Shown: positions 8,873 through 16,556 of the stretch, piece by piece
Position numbering within the stretch: position 1 is the first letter of the stretch
Layout of the letters: each line of letters starts with the position of its first letter
Assembly: GCA_029834535.1 (NCBI GenBank)
Contig: JAQMWT010000369.1
Coordinates: forward strand, 1 to 25,073
Reading direction: 5' to 3'
Source of the DNA: Chrysophaeum taylorii
Lineage: Eukaryota > Sar > Pelagophyceae > Pelagomonadales > Pelagomonadaceae
DNA length: 25,073 nucleotides
Program-made: the position numbers and the translations under genes
The notes under the pieces: model-generated
The model's database searches: none
What the model saw: only the letters and a program-made list of their open reading frames with translations
What the model was told of the DNA's origin: nothing

Positions 8873-11061
8873 GAAGGCTTTAATATGTTGACACGTACAG
8901 TGTGGTTACTCTGAGGGTGATACGGAAGGGTAGTACGATAACGTACGTTGAATTGACGAACAAACGTGCGAAATAACCTGTTCGCGAGCTCATTTCCATT
9001 ATCCGTGACTATGCACCGTGGGAGACATCCCTCAAGTAAAATCTTGTCCACAAACGCGTTCAAAATGGAATAATCCTGCTTGGTGTTGATCAGAGCCAAC
9101 TTCAAGAAATGCGACGCTGCATCGTACATCACGAGTATGTACGTGTACAGGTCAGCGCCTCGCAGAGGTCCAATCAGATCCATACCTAGGACATAGCAAT
9201 CTCCGACGCGATTCGGTTGATAGAGCAAGCCATGACGCTTAGGCATGGTGGATCGAATCTTCGGGCAAATAATGCAGGCATTAACGAACTCATTAACTGA
9301 CGACGAGACGTTTGGCCACCAATACCGTTCTAAGATTTGATTCGCTGTGGAGTCTCGTCCTACATGGCCTCCGAACAATCCTCGGTGATGCATGGCGATT
9401 ACACGCTTTCGCGTATACTGAGGGACCACAATAAGACGTCGAGAATCCGAATCATCGACCTTATACAACACGTTGTTATCAACTTCATACGGTACGGACG
9501 ACTGATCGTCTTGATCTTTCTGTTCAGAATCGAGATTTCGTTTGATTCGCTTGCATGTGTCATCTTCAGCTTGTTCTTTCGCTATCTCATCGAGAGTGAT
9601 CTCATCCCCCGCTTGATCCGCAAAAGGGAGACGTTTGACGGAGTCAACTGGCTCATATTCGTACGAGAATTGAGGCGGTTGTACGTTCTGTCGCGTACTA
9701 ACTGCTGCCATAGCTGCGGAGGGTCCGCTGTCCGTCGGTATAGGCATCGTCACCGAAGAGAAGGTAAAACAGGCTGTGTCAGGTACATCGGTGGGGATTT
9801 CTTGGAAGATCAAATAAGCTTCATTGATCGGTTCCCCGTCTTCGTCTTTCTCGATCAACTTGTCGATAGGGTTGCGCGACAGACAATCCGGGATACGCAT
9901 GCCAGGGGAATTTCCAGGCTTATTTCCGAGCTCACGGTCGAATGCAGCAAGCCGCATAGCCCATCGCGCTAACTGTCCAGACGTATGATTCGAATCCCGA
10001 AGAAACGTTAAATTACGATGATCCGTATCTAATTTCGTCGGATGACCTTCGATGTAAAATCGGAAATTTTCAAGAGCGGAGAGTATTGCGAGGAGTTCCA
10101 AGCGCCGAGGATCATACTTCCTCATCGACTTAGGCACGGTTCGACTCCAGTACTCAATAACTCTCTCTTCTATTCTTTCTCTTCCATCGTCGTCAACGAC
10201 TGGTACCTTTTGAAATAGGTAAGCACCCAACCCATGCGCGGAAGCATCAGTTCGAATGTAAAAAGGCAACGAGTAATCAGGATGGTAGACGCCCTTCGAA
10301 GTGACAATAGCCTCGATGATGGCATCCCAAGCTCCCTGACACTCTTTCGTCCACTCGAATTTTACGTCCGGAAACGTCAGTTGTCTTAATGGCTCTGCAA
10401 CTTTCGCAAAATTCCTTACATAACGCCGGCGAAAACTCCCCATTCCAAGGAAAGACCGCACTTGCTTCTTAGGGTCAGCATCCGACAAAGTGCCAGGAAT
10501 TGGCATGTGTCCGATGGCTTCTAAAGACCTCGGTGATGGAAGAAGTCCGTTCGTGGTGGATAAATGACCCAAAAACGCAATGACTTCTTCCATGAAATGG
10601 ATCTTCTTGATATTGGCGCTGTGCCCATTCAAGGCGAGATGGGGAATAACTCGCACAAGGCACTGCAAGTGATTCTTTGTATCTGCGTAACCGGCGAGAA
10701 TATCGTCGATATGTACCACGAGATCACGATATAGCCATTTCGACAAGTCAGTGTTCAACTGCTTACAGAACAAACTTCCGGCTGGTTTGACTCCCAAAGG
10801 TAGACGCATGTAGCTGTACGCTCCCAGAGGACTAGTGAAGATTACCACATCTTGTGCATCTAGCGACAGACGCAAATTGTGATAGCCCCAACGAATATCC
10901 AAACTGAAACGACGGAACTTGTCGATGAGAAAAATCAACGCGTCAGCCATGCTCACACTCGGCCAGCTATCATCCTTGAGCAATGCATTAAGGCGCCGTA
11001 GTCGACAGCTGCCCTGTAAGCAATGGAAGTGCCAGGCTCAACACCTTTCTTAGGCAACATC
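8869..11061 (-). pseudogene. gypsy-B reverse transcriptase (palm), RNase H and integrase core
   Basis: A 704-codon frame (10983-8869) plus a 5' extension in another phase up to the SINE at 11062. RT: LDIRWGYHNLRL (motif A Asp 29), LPLGVKPAGSLFCKQ, and active site VVHIDDILAG (91-94). RNase H: IRTDASAHGLGAYLF (Asp 246), RRLELLA (Glu 296), DTDHRNLTFL (Asp 319/321). Integrase: zinc finger H533, H540, C570, C573; catalytic GMDLIGP (Asp 602) and VTDNGNE (Asp 661). The third catalytic residue, expected at 696, is Val (SNHTVRVN where gypsy-C has SNPAERAS), and the frame breaks just afterwards. A 1-base loss near 11000 separates the LPKKG part from the rest. Dead copy. Confidence 0.9.
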
Positions 11062-11436
11062 TAACTAACTAACTAACTAACTTCAGACCTCTCCCGAGCA
11101 TGGGAGCCAGGCCGGACCGACAGGAGCCAGTCCGGAATCACGGGCCTGTAGACGAGGAGCGCCGAAAGGTGGGTCGGCGGAGAGTGATCATCAAGCTTGT
11201 CGCCATGCGACGAGGAGACCGCGATGTGACTGACAACCAACTCGTCGATAACCTTCCGTCTGCGCCCCCCGGCCATACCCCGCCCCACTGCGAACGTTCC
11301 GGCTGCCAACCGGCCCGCCCGAGAGGCGAATAGGTGCCAACCCACGCCGGGAGGGCGGATGCCCTCGCAAGGCTCAGGATTCATGAGGCACCGTCCTCCA
11401 TCGCAACCATGCGGTCGGCAATCAGGGTAAGGGTAA
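11062..11436 (-). mobile_element. SINE-like element, copy 2
   Basis: A 375-bp copy in minus orientation with tail (GTTA)n at 11062 and head TTACCCTTACCCTGATTGCCG at 11436. It interrupts the RT codons ILMLPKKG of gypsy-B; the matching sequence resumes on the other side. The short repeat CAACATC flanks it (11055-11061 and 11437-11443), a 7-bp duplication, shorter than the 13 bp seen for the other two copies. About 97-98% identical to copies 1 and 3. No coding potential of its own. Confidence 0.85.
11112..11135 (-). ncRNA. conserved 3' stem-loop of SINE copy 2
   Basis: Same 24-base hairpin as in copies 1 and 3: 10 paired positions around a UCCU loop in the minus-strand RNA, about 30 bases before the GTTA tail. 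Confidence 0.6.
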
Positions 11437-11894
11437 CAACATCAAAATAGGGAAACCCCATGCAGAATTCGCGGGACGAATAACTCCGTCTCGGGTCCAT
11501 TCTCCAATGTGCATCCGCAAGCATTCAGTCTTTTCGTTCGACAACCGACATGGCGAGAGTTTGACGGGAGTCGGGTTCTCTTCTTTGAACCGGAGCGTCA
11601 CTTCAGGTGAATTAACAGGTCTCATCACATCATCGAAAAATGCGCACGAATACGAGGTTATACACGCTTCATCATCAGCTTCTCGTCATCATCGAAAGCA
11701 GGGTGCTCTGTAATACCCAATTCAGTCATCACCTCTTCGACCTGCGCGACGGTCGGAGGGATGACCTGCATGCTCTACTGATCCGCTAAATGAGGAGGCA
11801 TCACCGGCAAAGGTTGACCATGTTCGTCGTGAGGCGCGTCCGCCCACGGAACATCGTACTTATTGAAATACGCCGGTAGCTCCTTCGCGGTGCC
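11437..11894 (-). pseudogene. gypsy-B RT N-terminus and linker
   Basis: At 11628-11437 the frame reads MRPVNSPEVTLRFKEENP, VKLSPCRLSNEK and DGVIRPANSAWGFPILML, matching RT residues 1082-1144 of the gypsy-C polyprotein. Above it, 11640-11780 gives VIPPTVAQVEEVMTELGI and HPAFDDDEKLMM in one phase, with a stop before the RT part; this is the pre-RT linker (VDKVVQELGIPDNPHLDDEA in gypsy-C). The piece is cut from the rest of the RT by SINE copy 2. Confidence 0.75.
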
Positions 11895-12493
11895 TTATTC
11901 TTCAGCAGTTGCGGAGGGCTGGTTGTCGGCTTGGTTGCTCTGCATAACAGCAGTGGCGACGGTGCCCCCTGCAAAAGATGGAGCCGTCCAAGGCAATGTA
12001 ACCGGAGAGGGTGGCGGGGTGGTGGTGGCAGCAGCTGAAGGTGCAGGACTCGCAGAAGAATAGAGGTCATCGAGCGAGATCCATGACTCACTTCGAGTGG
12101 CAGGGTCGAGCGTTGGAATGCGCGACTCGACAGCAAAAGGTAAAAATCGCAGAATATGGTGATCGGGTTGGGCTATCGTAGTCGTCGCAATATTCCGCAA
12201 CTTACCCAAATTTAGAAGTGAAGGTTCAAACGAATTGTGCACTGCTAGCGCGATCCGCGTCATAGTCGCGGGTGGCACCATACTGCCAAGCATCTTCATA
12301 GCTGCTGTCTCTGAAACTTTCTCACCCCATTGCCACGTAGCAGGAACGGTCATAATTTCCAGGTGCATCTGCAACGTGAGTGGACGGGTGTTCTAGATAT
12401 GAGGTCCCATCTGCGATTTGTCGCGCGTCACTGTGAAGGTAGGGCCGGTAGCCGGGCGCGAAGATGAGAAACTGTCCACTATAATGAGCGAGT
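11895..12493 (-). pseudogene. gypsy-B C5-methyltransferase, C-terminal part, and linker
   Basis: Begins next to SINE copy 3 with SLIIVDSFSSSRPATGPTF and TVTRDKSQMGPH, matching gypsy-C residues from about 785. It then has LEIMTVPATWQWGE (motif IX region) and MLGSMVPPATMTRIALAVHNS, methyltransferase motif X (compare SVVPPDTMALLVLDLHNS in gypsy-C and the GNAVPP motif of standard C5 enzymes). Two frames are needed, changing near 12380. The remainder to 11895 is Pro/Ser/Ala-rich linker (SWISLDDLYSSASPAPS). The N-terminal half of the domain lies at 13897-14503 beyond the inserted SINE. Confidence 0.75.
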
Positions 12494-12847
12494 ATCGCCG
12501 ACCGCATGGTTGCGATGGAGGACGGTGCCTCATGAATCCTGAGCCTTGCGAGGGCATCCGCCCTCCCGGCGTAGGTTGGCACCTATTCGCCTCCCGGGCG
12601 GGCCGGTTGGCAGCCGGAACGTTCGCAGTGGGACGGGGTATGGCCGGGGGGCGCAGACGGAAGGTTATCGACGAGTTGGTTGTCAGTCACATCGCGGTCT
12701 CCTCGTCGCGTGGCGACAAGCTTGATGATCACTCTCCGCCGACCCACCTTTCGGCGCCCCTCGTCTACAGGCCCGTGATTCCGGACTGGCTCCTGTCGGT
12801 CCGGCCTGGCTCCCATGCTCGGGAGAGGTCTGAAGTTAGTTAGTTAG
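12494..12847 (+). mobile_element. SINE-like element, copy 3 (main part, plus orientation)
   Basis: The only copy reading on the plus strand. The head starts at 12494 (ATCGCCGACCGCATGG) and the (GTTA)n tail is reached at 12836-12847. Its last six tail bases, TTAGTT, are at 13891-13896, beyond a 1043-bp insert. The 13-bp sequence ATAATGAGCGAGT at 12481-12493 and 13897-13909 is the target-site duplication and encodes HSLII of the gypsy-B methyltransferase. Rejoining the two parts gives a 360-bp element with a perfectly phased GTTA tail, the same length as copy 1. Confidence 0.85.
12781..12804 (+). ncRNA. conserved 3' stem-loop of SINE copy 3
   Basis: CCGGACTGGC TCCT GTCGGTCCGG: 10 paired positions (two G-U in RNA) with a 4-base loop. 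A second hairpin CTCCC/GGGAG follows at 12810-12825 before the GTTA tail. Both are repeated in the LINE 3' end. Confidence 0.6.
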
Positions 12848-12938
12848 TCCTAACTACTAATCGACAGATGTTTGTCTGTCTGTCTGTTTGTTTGTCCCTC
12901 GATTTAGGGTAAGGATCAGGTAGGCGCGAGAGTAAGGA

Positions 12939-13475
12939 TCAGGTAGGCGCGAGAGCCAGACAGTGATCCTCCAAGCCGTCTACGGCGACCTCGCAGACTA
13001 TTTCCACGACCCGCGGCGGCTCTTTCAGCGCGCCATTCTCACGCCCCGTCGAAACGATGTTGTCGATGCTGACAACGCGCGCATGACCGCGGCCTTTTTT
13101 TCCCGGAGACGAGGCGTCGGAGTTCTTTTCGGCTGACTAGGTTGGGTCGGAAGACGACGCCTCGCTCTTTACAGTCGAGTTTTTTTCCCTGAGACACCGA
13201 CGGCTGACTGACTTTGTCGGAGCGAGTCTCGCAACCTCGACCCGTCGCACGGCCACTGCAACGGTACCAGATACATGATCGATCGTGTCGTTGTCACCGA
13301 GGCTCCTCCAACCTGTATCCCTTAAGGCCCGCCGACGCCAAACGATCACCAAGAGCCAGGGCCAGACGCCCCGCGAGGTCGGCGTCCTCTTGGCGAAGCC
13401 CGTCTTCTGCCACGTCCAGCTCTACGTGGCTCTCTGTCGATCGGCAACCCCGAGGATATCCTCTTCTGAGTCGAC
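12939..13475 (+). pseudogene. Pif1/Helitron-type helicase, C-terminal remnant
   Basis: A decayed helicase read with frame changes. 12963-13110 gives VILQAVYGDLADYF and RAILTPRRNDVVDADNARM, the Helitron/Pif1 block usually seen as RAILTPxNxxVDxIN. 13230-13310 gives RNLDPSHGHCNGTRYMI, equivalent to LLRNLDPxxGLCNGTRLIV. In the next frame 13330-13450 gives TITKSQGQT and VFCHVQLYVALCR, helicase motifs V-VI (TINKSQGQT, VFSHGQLYVALSR). In-frame stops occur between and after these blocks. The N-terminal Walker motifs are absent. Pif1-family helicases unwind DNA 5'-3', and in Helitrons they drive rolling-circle transposition. Family membership is clear; Helitron rather than host Pif1 is inferred. Confidence 0.8.
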
Positions 13476-13544
13476 GACTCCACCCTACCCCACACGTGCT
13501 GCGCAATACCGATAAGCCCCCTCCCGGCGTCTACACGCGCACTA

Positions 13545-13880
13545 TAGGTGAACTTACTGGGACCAGGTGAACTTACTGGGGTTTGAGATTGGGACTAGGT
13601 GAACTTAGTGACCAGGTGAACTTACTGGGACCAAGTGAACTTACTGGGGTTTTTAGAGTGAACGCAAAGGCTAGCGGCGTGTACGGATCAAAGCAGCTTA
13701 GATTGGCGGAGGTGAGAGCGACGAGCTCGAAGGAGAGTGGGGTGAGTGGGTGTGAGCACGAGTGGGCTTACAGTGTAAGTTACACCGAACTTACTGGGGT
13801 TAGAGATTGGGACTAGGTGAACTTACTGGGACCACGTGAACTTACTAGGGTTAGAGATTGGGACTAGGTGAACTTACTGG
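13545..13880 (+). repeat. degenerate tandem repeat, GTGAACTTACTGG core
   Basis: Nine copies of a GTGAACTTACTGG-like core in two blocks (about 13545-13653 and 13786-13880), separated by about 130 bp of non-repetitive sequence. Two unit types alternate: a short one of about 19 bp ending GGGACC and a long one of about 32 bp containing GGTTAGAGATTGGGACT. It lies inside the helicase segment, after the helicase, and ends 10 bp before the segment boundary. Confidence 0.85.
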
Positions 13881-13896
13881 CCTGCACTTGTTAGTT

Positions 13897-14503
13897 ATAA
13901 TGAGCGAGTGACCACCTGTAAATCCCAACGCTGACCCAGAACGGTCCCGTAAATTCGGTGGTACACGCGACAATAACGGCAGTTTCAAGCGAACATTGCA
14001 AGCAAGTAGGCGCGTGCGCGAGCACAGCAATTCTGGTGTGATACTATAAAAATCGACAATGCGCGGCACACAAAATTGGTGATGCACAAAAGGGATCACT
14101 GATGTTTCCTGCTCGAGCGTCCATCGTCCAATTACATAAGGTGCGTTGCGGAAATGACGCAGGACCCAAGAAGTAATAGTAGCGCCCTTGCGTGCGTCCC
14201 TGTAGTGCAAATTGGCAGTCGACCCATAGATTCACGGCGGACTTGCGTGAAATAAGAATGCTTCCGAAAATCTGAATGTAAATACGACAACACGAAGTCG
14301 TATGTACGACGATGAGATTCCCCCAGCTCGTGCAAACCATAGGGAATCTTCGGAAAATCGAGCTCAAAGGTGGCTCGGGCTTGAGGACAAGCATCCAAAG
14401 CCAAGACAATGCGAAATGAACTGCCAGATAGCTCATTGCATCGCCGGATACCCAACGTTGATCCTCCAGCGCCAGCAAAGTAGACGACGACAAAGGTGTA
14501 GGT
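13897..14503 (-). pseudogene. gypsy-B C5-methyltransferase, N-terminal part, catalytic Cys codon mutated
   Basis: Starts at about residue 385 of the gag frame: VVYFAGAGGSTLGI (motif I, SAM-binding F-x-G-x-G-G) and RIVLALDAC (motif II). A frame change near 14260 leads to FHASPP followed by TGA where gypsy-C has ASPPC, so the catalytic cysteine of motif IV is replaced by a stop at about 14234. Downstream, LEQETSV fills the ENV motif VI position, ITPELLCSRTRLLAC is motif VIII (the R-x-R of QxRxR), and the domain runs into SALGFTGGHSLII where SINE copy 3 interrupts it. Intact, it would transfer methyl groups from SAM to cytosine C5 in DNA. This copy is dead. Confidence 0.8.
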
Positions 14504-15655
14504 GATGGATATCCAAACCAAGGAGGCGCGCTTAGATAGCAGTTCCTTAGCGGTCGCCTCCATCTCCATTTCTGGTGCTTTTTTCACTTCTTCATCTGGA
14601 GGTGGCTCAGGAGGAGGTCTGTCACTTAAGACATCCTCCTCGACTTCACTCTCGTCAACGGCAGCCGTGAGAGTCGCATGACAAAAGTCCTCTGTGGCTT
14701 CTAGCTGCGTGGTGACACATCCTTCATGCTGCATGATCTCGCCTTCCATCTTACGCTGCAACCGCATAAACCACGCGTTAACCTCATCCTGGGTCTTGGT
14801 GATTTGCCCGGTGAGAGGCGAAAACGTGATACGAGTCACACTAGCAGCCCCCTTCTTGATCTGAAGTAGCTCTTCTTCGTCGCGAGGACGCGCTGAACCG
14901 TGGTCTGTATGATGCTGCGGGGTAGGCTCTGGTCGACTTCGCTGTGGCTGATCATCGGTCAGTGCCGATACAGCGTCATCTTCTTCGGGCGTAACACGCG
15001 TAGCATCCGGAGAGGCTGGCCGTGCCTCTCGAGCATGCGCCCGCGTGGATTCCTCCACCATTCGTCGAAGTCGATCGTTGTCGATCCGCTGCCGCTCCAC
15101 TTCTGAGCGTTGTTGTTGCGCGTCGCGGCGGGTGCGCTCAATTTCAAGTAGGACTTGCTCGAGCTGCGACTGGCACATCTCGAATCGCTCGTTGATGGCC
15201 TGTAGAATCTCGGGGTCGGTATCCACTCGAAAATCTGCCGCTCTCGTATTCGCGGATGGTGGCCTAGGAGGTGCACTCTCCTCTGGTCCACGCATCGCAG
15301 TAGTGACTCCAGGGTCCGCTCGAGATGACTCCGCAGCATTCATCGCACGTTCGTAGGGTCGTGCGTACGGGAACGTCGGCTCACCCGGTCTTGAAGTTGC
15401 GTCTGGCGCAACCGTAGCTCCCCCTTCAACGGCGCGTGGATCCGGAAGGATGACCGCGCTTGGGGGGTTGTCGAGGCTGCCCGATGACCTTGCCTCTCTT
15501 CTGATGCCGCTTTCTTCGGCTTCCGGCCGTGGAAAGGGCGTACTCAACGGTGTTCTTCCAATAGACGAAAACGGAGTCGCTGCACTGAGTCGTTGCAGAC
15601 GCGCCTGTGCGCCCCGAAACCACGGCGGTCGTTCTGTCATTGGCCTCTCTGCCAT
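14504..15655 (-). pseudogene. gypsy-B gag N-terminal region
   Basis: About 385 codons from Met at 15655. The first 140 residues are low-complexity, Pro/Arg/Ser-rich. Residues 150-205 (EILQAINERF, LEQVLLEIERTRRDAQQQ, EVERQRIDNDRLRRMVEE) form a strong coiled coil. Residues 270-325 (RITFSPLTGQITKTQDEV, WFMRLQRKMEGEIMQ) resemble the start of a gypsy capsid. After about 330 comes an acidic, Pro-rich linker that joins straight to the methyltransferase. No zinc knuckle and no protease are present, whereas gypsy-C has about 585 residues of other sequence, including a protease-like region, before its methyltransferase. This copy therefore appears internally deleted. The gag call rests on position and composition. 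Confidence 0.6.
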
Positions 15656-16083
15656 GACCGCGCTTTGCCCGGATAATAGGATTAATCCGAACGCTCACAA
15701 CTCGCTTGTTGTATTCCTTTTCGTCAGACGACAATTGCCGGCAGCCGTCTGACTGCGCGCTGTACCGGTGCGCTGGACTTACGGTAGGATTTGCCTTGCG
15801 CGTGAAGGCTGTGGACGGCCTTCCCGGTGCTGTCGCTCGCCGTCAGGGAGGTGGTCTGCCTCGCGCGAGCTAGGTTAGAGCTTACTTGTTTTGTTGCCTT
15901 GTGGTTAGGTCTTACGATTGCTTTGCCCGGTGGAGTCGTAGAGACTCCGCTCCCCGTTCGATCCGAATCACGCAAAATGAACCCCGCGGCGCTACCCGCG
16001 ATCCCCTGGATCTTCACCCACAAATGCGTCGGCTTCGCACTCACACGACCGTTACGAACCGACTCGCCGCCGAAAAACAGGAG

Positions 16084-16112
16084 ATCGATAGTCCGGGAGT
16101 TGGACTATCGAT
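16084..16112. repeat. 11-bp-stem perfect hairpin in gypsy-B leader
   Basis: ATCGATAGTCC and its exact complement GGACTATCGAT separated by GGGAGTT. It lies next to the candidate primer-binding site, where retroelement RNAs often carry structured priming or packaging signals. Confidence 0.8.
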
Positions 16113-16113
16113 T

Positions 16114-16129
16114 CCCGTTTCTGAGACCA
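16114..16129 (-). promoter_or_regulatory. candidate primer-binding site of gypsy-B
   Basis: On the minus strand TGGTCTCAGAAACGGG starts six bases after the CA that ends the 5' LTR. It begins with the TGG expected to pair with a tRNA 3' CCA. Its first nine bases are also complementary to the LTR end (CTGAGAAACCA), forming a hairpin across the junction, so a self-primed mode is conceivable. The matching tRNA was not identified. Confidence 0.45.
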
Positions 16130-16307
16130 CTTTAGTGGTTTCTCAGATACCCGCCCCTCTTGGTTAGGCCAGAGGCCTCGACAACCCTTTCTCCCAACCC
16201 GAACCGCGGGTGAAACCACCGCGCGCCCGATCTCAGCGTAACACCTCACGCCATCACGAAATAACTAACTAACTAACTTCGGACCTCTCCCGGGCATGGG
16301 AGCCAGG

Positions 16308-16331
16308 CTGGGCCGGCAGTAGCCGGTCCAG
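16308..16331 (-). ncRNA. LINE 3' stem-loop
   Basis: In the RNA sense CUGGACCGGC UACU GCCGGCCCAG pairs 9 of 10 positions. It has the same length, place and loop pattern as the SINE hairpins although several paired bases differ. The second hairpin CTCCC/GGGAG follows, then GTTA repeats. Confidence 0.6.
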
Positions 16332-16347
16332 GATCACAGAGCAAAAA

Positions 16348-16556
16348 TCACACAGTTGGGGTAGAGGCGAGGGATGAAAGTGCGTGGATGGCGGACCGCC
16401 ACTGCGCGCGGTCTTGTGCGAGGTCGTGCCACGAGTTGAAGGGGATGTCGCATTTCCGGAGTGCCTTGGCGAGCGACCTCCCGTACGTCATCTGCGGAGC
16501 CCCCGGTGGGCGCTTGGAGCGGACCCAAGACGAGAGCATCTTGCGAGGGAGTCGGG
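16348..16556 (-). pseudogene. LINE ORF2 C-terminus
   Basis: Reads SRLPRKMLSSWVRSKRPPGA, then PQMTYGRSLAKALRKCD, SWHDLAQDRAQWRSAIH and a natural stop. The pattern R.xGxP...TxxRxL...L......W...AQDRxxWR is the common C-terminal signature of non-LTR retrotransposon polyproteins, downstream of the reverse transcriptase. RT and endonuclease are lost by 5' truncation. The clade cannot be fixed from this much sequence. Confidence 0.8.

Larger units (their letters stand above)
12848..13890 (+). mobile_element. 1.04-kb segment with helicase remnant and tandem repeats, inserted in a SINE tail
   Basis: Removing exactly 12848-13890 rejoins the GTTA tail of SINE copy 3 in phase. The left end, TCCTAACTACTAATCG, is shared with a second occurrence at 17204, so it is a real element boundary rather than SINE sequence. 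Contents in order: short TCTG/TTTG tract, CGATTTAGGGTAAGGATCAG, Pif1-type helicase remnant (12939-13475), then two blocks of GTGAACTTACTGG tandem repeats. A start with TC, a helicase and no clear duplication suggest a Helitron relative. However, the flanking bases are G/T rather than the Helitron A/T, and the right end is CTTG rather than CTRR. Confidence 0.55.
15656..16135 (-). other. gypsy-B leader between 5' LTR and gag
   Basis: About 480 bp between the 5' LTR and the first gag Met. It should contain the 5' untranslated leader and packaging signals. Near the LTR it holds a candidate primer-binding site and two hairpins. Open frames on the plus strand here have no recognisable content. Confidence 0.6.
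16263..16556 (-). mobile_element. 5'-truncated LINE with 22-bp target-site duplication
   Basis: 294 bp on the minus strand: about 68 codons of the end of a non-LTR retrotransposon ORF2, then a short 3' untranslated region with two hairpins and a (GTTA)n tail. An identical 22-bp sequence lies at 16241-16262 and 16557-16578, and the uninterrupted equivalent exists in the left LTR. This proves insertion by target-primed reverse transcription with 5' truncation. The 3' end resembles the ends of the three SINE copies. Confidence 0.9.

Noticed and set aside
12494..12600. tRNA-derived SINE head with A and B boxes
   Set aside because: Fragments such as TGGTTGCGATGG and GGTTGGCACC are too poor, and their spacing too uncertain, to call a Pol III promoter.
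7817..12848. CRISPR array or phage-type repeats
   Set aside because: The repeats are long, kilobases apart, in both orientations and flanked by target-site duplications; the context is eukaryotic.
12848..13890. Firm call of a Helitron with defined ends
   Set aside because: Flanking bases are G and T, not A and T, the right end is CTTG, not CTRR, and no Rep domain is seen; kept as a hypothesis only.
14132..14260. TGA at the MTase cysteine as selenocysteine or stop recoding
   Set aside because: The copy is already split by a SINE and has a frame break just upstream; the intact relative uses a normal Cys codon.
15827..16135. Plus-strand frame of 102 codons in the gypsy-B leader
   Set aside because: No recognisable domain; it lies in the retroelement leader and crosses the primer-binding-site hairpins.
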